Shown in pieces: positions 58,186 to 64,000 of a DNA stretch of 64,000 nucleotides. The stretch is from Luzula sylvatica (Eukaryota; Streptophyta; Magnoliopsida; Poales; Juncaceae): positions 17,946,667-18,010,666 of the forward strand of contig OX326956.1 in assembly GCA_946800325.1 (NCBI GenBank). Direction: 5' to 3'. Positions within the stretch are counted from its first letter, which is position 1. Every line of letters starts with the position of its first letter. Position numbers and translations under genes: made by a program. Under the pieces are notes generated by a model. The model did no database searches and was not told the DNA's origin. It worked only from the letters and a program-made list of their open reading frames with translations.

Positions 58186-58585
58186 GGGTTTGATGGAAGG
58201 TAGTTTGTTAATTAGTTAGTCAGGTAGTTAGTTAGGTAGTTAATTGGTACGTATGAACGTAGTTAGTTAGTTAGTTATTTAGTAAGTTAGTTAGTTATTT
58301 AGTTAGTTAGCTAGTAGTTAGTTAGCTAGATAGTTAGTTAGTTTGTTAGTTAGTTAGTATGTATGTATCTAAGAAGGTAGTTAATTCGTTAGTTAGTTAG
58401 ATAGTTAGTAAATTAGTTAGCTAGTTAGGTAGTTAGTTAGTTATTTAGTTAATTAGTTAGTTATCTAGTACTTAGTTAGTTAGTTAGTTGGTTAGTTAGT
58501 TAGTTAGTGGGTTTGATGGAAGGTAGTTTGTTAATTAGTTAGTCAGGTAGTTAGTTAGGTAGTTAATTGGTACGTATGAACGTAG
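57955..58585. repeat. Recent 323-bp tandem duplication inside the TTAG array
   Basis: The stretch with TATGTATGTATCTAAGAAGG, GTGGGTTTGATGGAAGG and GGTACGTATGAACG is repeated at a 323-base offset. Confidence 0.85.
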
Positions 58586-59091
58586 TTAGTTAGTTAGTTA
58601 ATTAGTTAGTTAGTTAGTTAGTTTGCTTATTGTTAGTTAATTAGTTAGCTAGGTAATTAATCAGTTAGTTATTTAGATAGTTAGTTAGTTATTTAGTTAG
58701 CCAGTAGTTTGTTTGTTTGTTTGTTAATAAATGAGCTAGTCAGTTAGTTAGTTGGTGGGTATGTAGGAAGGTAGCTAGTTAGTCAGTTAGTTAGTCAGTT
58801 AGCTAGTAGTGAGTTAGTTAATTGGTATGTAGGAAGGTGGTTAACACGTTAGTTAGTTAGTTATTTAGTTAGTTATCTAGTGGTTAGTTAGGTAGTTATT
58901 TAGTTAGCTAGCTAGTAGTTAGTTAGTTAGTTGGTTAGTTAGTAAATTAGTTAGTAAGTTAGTTAGTTAGTATGTATCTAAGAAGGTAGTTAATTAGTTA
59001 GTTAGTTACTTAGATAGTTAATTAGTTAGTTAGTTAGGTAGTCAGATAGTTATTTAGTTAGTTAGATATCTAGTACTTAGTTATTTAGTTA

Positions 59092-59096
59092 GTTAG
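59092..59096. repeat. Left 5-bp flank (GTTAG) of the outer LTR element
   Basis: GTTAG also follows the element at 62278-62282. It fits a 5-bp target duplication, although the host satellite makes GTTAG frequent. Confidence 0.6.
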
Positions 59097-59656
59097 TGAT
59101 GTGAGGCAAATGGAACACGTTTTACGAATCTTATTTAGGGATTTTAGCCCTTGTGAAGTTATATTCTATGCTTTTATGATACATATTTCAAACATCATGA
59201 ATATTTCTACACTAATTTGTTGTTTGCCCATTTTCAGGAGATAGAGGAATAATTTTGGAATTTGGTCAGCACCATTGCCTCCGGCATGCCGAAGACAGTC
59301 AAAACGATATATCACATCGATATATTCGGTGAAGGATCGAGGCGGGAAAGGCAAAAACAAAAGAAGAAGATCACCAAACTGCTGCAACGCACAGGGCCTG
59401 GCCGCAGAGGCAAAATTCACAGCCCACGCCTAGCCCCAGCTCTCAGCCCATGCACAAGCCCCAACCAGCTAATTTGTTGCCTTCTTTAGATTGATTTGTT
59501 GCCTTCTTAGTTGATTTGTTGCTCCCCAAAACCTTCCATTTCTCCCTCATCCAGCCGCAAAACCTTCCATATCTCCCTAAAACCTTCTATTTCTCCCTCA
59601 TCCAGCCCCAAAACCTTCCATATCTCCCTCAACCAATCAGAAGACACCATGAAGCC

Positions 59657-59664
59657 TATAAATA
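59657..59664 (+). promoter_or_regulatory. TATA box of the outer LTR
   Basis: TATAAATA is followed by AGACC, 561 bases into the LTR. The inner copy has the same TATAAATAAGACC word on the minus strand, supporting a shared LTR promoter at the U3/R boundary. Confidence 0.6.
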
Positions 59665-59880
59665 AGACCCTAAGGCCAAGGGCAAACCATCTCTCCTGCC
59701 CCCCCTTTTCTCTCCCCTTTGGGGGCAAGTTCTCTACCATCTCTCTCCACAAACTCTTCCAAGAAACAAACAAGATTCAACCAAGAACCGTGAAATTCAA
59801 GACCAACTCTTTGGTAGAGGCGTTCTCGCCCTAGGGTTGTACGTGAAGAAATTGGAGTTAAGGCATTCTTGCTCCATCTC

Positions 59881-59885
59881 GACAC
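59881..59885. repeat. Left 5-bp target duplication of the inner LTR
   Basis: GACAC is identical to 61480-61484. Confidence 0.8.
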
Positions 59886-60065
59886 TGATGAGCGGGTTTT
59901 TGGCGTGTAAAATTATCGTTGTATTCGAAAACCCGATTCAATCAACAAGTGTGAAAATATATGTGTATAGTGGAAAATATGAAAGTTCGTTCCTCGAGGA
60001 GTATATGCGTCAAATAATGAATCAAAACTAGACAAGAAATAGCAAAGAAAACTCACAGAAGATAG

Positions 60066-60405
60066 TCCGTTACAACGGAAGTGGGTTCCGTTACAACGGA
60101 CTTGAGTGAAAATTCTGTCACTAAAAATGAGATGAACGTCCGTTACAACGGAGGAACCTCCGTTATAACGCACTATACTTGTCCGTTATAACGAACAGTG
60201 GTTGCGTTGCAACGGATTGGTTAATCCGTTACAACGGACCGAGATGTCCGTGACAACGCACTTGTATTGATTCCCTTGAATAAAAATTCTGACTAGTCCG
60301 TTACAACGGAACTCTAGTTGCGTTACAACGGAAGTATAACCAACTGAATATTAAAGGACCAACCGTCTAGTCCGTTGTAACGCAATGTGAGTCCGTTATA
60401 ACGGA
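60066..60405. repeat. Cluster of twelve TCCGTTACAACGGA-like palindromes
   Basis: Copies start at 60066, 60087, 60139, 60159, 60182, 60203, 60225, 60247, 60297, 60319, 60371 and 60392. The core is CGTTRYAACG. Variable spacers of 6-50 bases have no common sequence. Each half contains TAACGG or YAACGG, a MYB-type recognition core, and the two halves face each other. Confidence 0.9.
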
Positions 60406-61060
60406 AGTAGTTCTGGATTTCTGATTTGAGATTTGATTTGGGAGCAATTTGATGGTTTGTTTGGATTCAAATTTAGAAGTAATTAAACTAAGTAACAAGC
60501 ACTAAAATCACACAAACAAACAAAGAAGATTTAGAGCAAAGAAAAAGAACTAAAGATTCGTTAAACCGAGAATTCTTTACACAACAAAATCCAATCAAAC
60601 AACAATTAATCAAGTAATTGAAAAGGAGTACACCTAGTTGAGAAAGCCTCGAAGTGAAGCTCCTTGTCTCCTTGCCTCGCACCGAAAGATCCTTGCTCCT
60701 CGTCTCGAGAGTGATGGATTGTCCCGAAAGGATGAAGCTCCCTTGTCTCGGATCGCAATCACTTCGAAGAAACGCGGATCGAGTCACGGCACTTCTTCTC
60801 AAATCCACCGTAGGGAATAGCTCCTTGTCACGGCCCGATCTTCGAAGGATGAGAAGGATTCGTCGAAGGGATGAGCTCCCTTGTCTCGACTTGTCCTTGA
60901 GAGATTTTTCTTGATTGATCTTGAAGTATCTTGAAGGTTCTTGATTGTGCTTGGAAGTTCTTGAGAGGTTCTTGGAATTCTTGAGAGGGAGAGAGAAGAG
61001 AGAGAGAGAAAGTGCTCCGAAGAGCGGGAAGAAAGGCTCAACTCGTGGCCCTTTCGGTCT

Positions 61061-61068
61061 TATTTATA
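61061..61068 (-). promoter_or_regulatory. TATA box of the inner LTR
   Basis: The minus strand reads TATAAATA followed by AGACC, the same word as in the outer LTR. Confidence 0.6.
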
Positions 61069-61479
61069 GCACTCACGGAGTCTTCTTATTGGTCACGAGT
61101 TGGTGGAGAGGATTGGGGGTAATGAAGTAATTTCCACCAAAGGTAGGTGGGAAGGATAAGGGCTAAGGATTGAGTGGTTTTCGTGTGGACTCTTGTGTAA
61201 GTTTCTATCATGATGATTGTTTGCCTCCCGTCTCATTCATGTACCGAATATATCGGTATAATATATCGTTTTTATTCCTCTTGACGTGTTGGAGACAACT
61301 ACACTTTCCAAATTCCCAGAATTTCCTTCTAAAACCTGTAATTAAGCAATAAAACACACTTAGTGAAGAAATATTCTTGTTATCTCAAATATGAACAATT
61401 GTATATATAAAGTTGTGATTCAAAAGGGCTAAAATCCCCAAATTAGATATCAAAAAGGTGCTTTATTTTCCTCGTATCA

Positions 61480-61484
61480 GACAC
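61480..61484. repeat. Right 5-bp target duplication of the inner LTR
   Basis: GACAC is identical to 59881-59885. The outer LTR resumes right after it with AAGGAAAGGATCGG. Confidence 0.8.
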
Positions 61485-62277
61485 AAGGAAAGGATCGGTC
61501 ATTCGTGTGGAAGGCGTTCTTCGACGAATTGAAGAGGATCCGCGTGAGAAGAAACGGAGACTCGAGTTGGCGTTCAACCGGATCGACGGGAAGGCATCGA
61601 CACAAGTCACTAGGCGTTCTAGGGCTTGATTAGGTGGTTTCTTTCTTTTATTCCAGCTTTTTTGGTTGTGATTCTTTTAATAAATTCTTGTGTTGATTAA
61701 TAAACTCGAGAATTTTAGTAGTTAATTCGATTTTCTTATTTAAATTATTGCCTTGATTGCCCTTGAATCTTGTTTTTAAAACCTTCTAAACTTGTCAATT
61801 TTCACGATCCCTTCCAAATCTGGAAAGTAAAATTTGTTTCTTTCATTGTGTAGATCTTGATTTCTAGTTTCGGGAACTTTTTGAATCGTTGAATTTCATG
61901 AAATATTTGAATTGATATGAATTTTTGAAAACTATCACTTAAACTGAAAACCTGCTGTTTCCAGAGACTTTTTTTCAGAGACCCGATTGTAATTCGTTAA
62001 TACCTTTTTATTCCGTTGTCCAAATTGTTTGAAATTTTAGGATATGTTTTATAATATTCAGACCTCTCTCTATGCAAATTTTCATTAATTTTGGAAACTT
62101 CGAAATAATTATTTCAAAGATCTGAAGTTTAATCATATTTTGACACAATAGCTCCCTGTGGAACGAATCCTTACATACTTACTCTATACAATATTTAGAA
62201 TTCACATGTTTCTTGTTTGATTTACGGTGTTTTTATTCAACGATATAACCTAAGTGTTAGCCAAAAACCCGTCATCA

Positions 62278-62876
62278 GTTAGTTAGTTTGTTAGTTAGTT
62301 GGTTAGTGGGTTTGATGGAAGGTAGTTTGTTAATTAGTTAGCCAGGTAGTTAGTTAGTTAGTTAGTAAGTTAATACGTATGTATGAACGTAGTCAGTTAG
62401 TTGGTTAGTTAATTTGTTTGTTAGTTAGTTAGCTGGTTGTTAGTTAATTAGTTAGCTAGGTAGTTAATCAGTTAGTTATTTAGATAGTTAGTTAGTTATT
62501 TAGTTGGCCAGTAGTTTGTTTGTTTGTTAGTTTATTAATTTGTTTGTTAATAAGTTAGCTAGTTAGTTAGTTAGTTGGTGGGTATATAGGAAGTAAATCA
62601 GGTAGTTAGTTAGTTGATCAGTTAGTTAGTTAGTTAATGAGTTAGTTAGTTAGTTACCTAGTAGTTAGTTAGTCAGTTAGTTATCTAGTTAGTTAGTATG
62701 TGCGTTACTTAGTGGGTATGTAGGAAGGTAGCTAGTCAGTTAGTTAATTACTTAGTTAGTTAGCTAGTAGTGAGTTAGTTAACTGGTATGTTGGAAGGTA
62801 GTTAACTAGTTAGTTAGTTAGTTATTTAGTTAGTTATATAGTGGTTAGATAGGTAATTACTTAGTTAGCTAGCTAG

Positions 62877-62913
<37 letters not shown>

Positions 62914-64000
62914 GGTTAGTGAGTAAATCAGTTAGTTAGTCAGCTTGTTAGTATGTATCTAAGAAGGTAGTTAATTAGTTAGTTAGTTAGATAGTTAGTT
63001 AACTAGTTAGTTAGTTAGGTCGTTAGTTAGTTATTTAATTAGTTAGTTAGTTCGTTATCTAGTACTTAGTTAGTTAGTTTGTTAGTTAGTTAGTCAACTT
63101 GTTAGTTATTTAGTTAGTTAGTTAGCTAGTAGTAAGTTAGTTAGTTAGATAGTTAGTAAGTTAGTTTGTTAGTCAGTTAATGGATATGTAGGACGGTAGT
63201 TAGTTAGTTAGTTAATAAGTATGTAGGAATATAGTTAGTTAGTTAATAAGTATGTAGGAATATAGTTAGTTAGTTAGTTAGTTTGTTAGTTAGTTACTTA
63301 GTAGTTGGTTGGATAGTTAGTTAATTAGTATTAGGAAGATAGTTAGTTAGTTAGTTTGTTGGTAAGTTAGTTACTTAGTAGTTGTATGGTTAGTTAGTTA
63401 GTTAACTAGTTAGTTATTTAGATAGTTAGTTAGTTAGCAAGCTAGTAGTTAGTTAGTTAATTAGTTAGTTAGTTGGTTAGTTAGTTAGTTCGTTATTTAG
63501 TTCGTTAGTCAGTTAGTTAGTTAATATGTATGTAAAAAGGTAGTTAGTTAGTTTGATAGTTAGTTAATTAGTTAGTTAGTTAGTTAGTTATCGAGTAGTT
63601 AGTTTAGTCAATTAATTAGTTATTTATTTAATTAGTTAGTCAGTTAGTTAGTTAGTTTGTGGGTATGTAGAAAGGTAGTTATGTTATTAGTTAATTAGTT
63701 AGTTAGTTAGTTAGTTAATTAGTTAGTTAGTTAGTTAGTTAATTAGTTAGTTAGTTAGTTAGTTAATATGTATTTATGAAGATTGTTAGTTAGTTAATTG
63801 GTATGTATGAAGATAGTTAGTTAGTTAGTTAGTTATCTAGTTATTTAGTTAGTTAGTTAGCTAGTAGTTAGTTACTTAGTTAGTTAGTTAGTAAGTTAGT
63901 TAGTGGGTATGTTGAAAGGTCGTTAGTTAATTAGTTAGTTAATGACTTAATTAGTTAGTTAATTAGTTAATAGGTATGTTGGAAGATAGTTAGTTAGTTA
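62278..64000. repeat. TTAG megasatellite, block 7 (TTAG), continues off the right edge
   Basis: TTAG repeats with GGTATGTAGGAAGG-type spacers resume in the same orientation as before the LTR island, so the island is a simple insertion. The GTGGGTTTGATGGAAGG module recurs at about 62305. Confidence 0.95.

Larger units (their letters stand above)
47627..59096. repeat. TTAG megasatellite, block 6 (TTAG), 11.5 kb
   Basis: This is the longest uninterrupted block. Its start (47627-48570) repeats 37726-38700 in the same orientation. It contains clear local tandem duplications with periods of about 199 (52784/52983), 340 (53996/54336), 236 (57182/57418) and 323 bases (58184/58507). A GTGGGTTTGATGGAAGG-led module recurs at about 40217, 51541, 52217, 58184, 58507 and 62305. 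Confidence 0.95.
59886..61479 (-). mobile_element. Inner LTR-type element (solo LTR), minus strand, 1,594 bp
   Basis: On the plus strand it begins TGATGAGCGGG and ends CCTCGTATCA, with TG...CA termini, and is flanked by GACAC on both sides. It is the same family as the outer element in opposite orientation. Its TATA box is on the minus strand at 61061-61068. A GA-rich leader (60985-61012) follows. The U5 side carries twelve TCCGTTACAACGGA-type palindromes (60066-60405) not seen in the outer copy. Short basic frames near 60640-60910 are not assignable to gag. It inserted after the outer element. Confidence 0.8.
59097..62277 (+). mobile_element. Outer LTR-type element (solo LTR), split by an inner copy
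   Basis: It begins TGATGTGAGGC and ends CCCGTCATCA, with TG...CA termini and GTTAG on both sides. Removing the inner element and one copy of its duplication leaves about 1,582 bases, close to the inner element's 1,594. Minus-strand sequence of the inner element matches the outer one at both ends (GGGATTTTAGCCCTT, ACGATATATYAYA, GGGTTTTTGGC). No second LTR, primer site, gag or pol is visible, so it is best read as a solo LTR. The plus-strand TATA box at 59657 sets its orientation. Confidence 0.75.

Noticed and set aside
60066..60405. CRISPR-like array (short palindromic repeats with variable spacers)
   Set aside because: The spacers are 6-50 bases and irregular, repeats are only 14 bases and vary, no cas genes exist and the DNA is a plant retroelement.
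33040..64000. Telomere or interstitial telomere array
   Set aside because: The unit is TTAG with a foreign spacer, not TTTAGGG or a known plant variant, and it switches strand repeatedly.

Overview
This window reads as plant nuclear DNA, most likely from a eudicot. It is strongly AT-rich and contains plant-type promoter elements (Site II and telo-box), plant LINE fragments with a reverse-transcriptase zinc-binding domain, hAT, Mutator-like and Tourist-like elements, a tRNA-derived SINE and TG...CA long terminal repeats. I see no intact protein-coding gene. The longer open frames are repeats, transposon debris or gene fragments.

Layout, left half. 1-460 is a short-period tandem repeat. 990-2470 is the most gene-like locus: a promoter with Site II motifs, a telo-box and a TATA box, followed by seven tandem units of about 166 bp. 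Each unit looks like a box C/D snoRNA. 2936-4648 is a 45-50 bp minisatellite. 4652-33040 is layered transposon DNA. It includes a 926-bp hAT element with an 8-bp target duplication (6598-7523), a second hAT (21164-21922), a Mutator-like element with 59-bp ends (17400-18451), MITEs (10830, 16142, 20240, 28484), a SINE with a 16-bp target duplication (23279-23541), LINE relics (5577, 13613, 30409) and a 1.4-kb repeat present twice (9313 and 29007). A GC-rich minisatellite lies at 13922-14520. A decayed copy of NEMF/Rqc2-like exons lies at 27112-27440, among other exon-like pieces.

Layout, right half. From about 33040 to the right edge the window is dominated by about 26 kb of a degenerate TTAG/CTAA tetranucleotide satellite. 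It switches strand several times and is punctuated by a recurring GGTATGTAGGAAGGTAG-like spacer and by GCTAGTAG. Because TTAG repeats carry stop codons in every frame, no long open frame exists there. Two islands interrupt it. One at 44904-46595 is of unclear origin. The other, at 59097-62277, is a nested pair of LTR-type elements of one family: an about 1.58-kb plus-strand copy split by a 1.59-kb minus-strand copy, each with its own 5-bp target duplication. The inner one carries twelve copies of a palindromic TCCGTTACAACGGA motif. Large and small segmental duplications can be followed inside the satellite.

The most interesting items are the tandem C/D-snoRNA-like array with its dedicated promoter, the strand-switching TTAG megasatellite, and the palindrome cluster in the nested LTR. 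All identifications are by eye; no similarity search was run.
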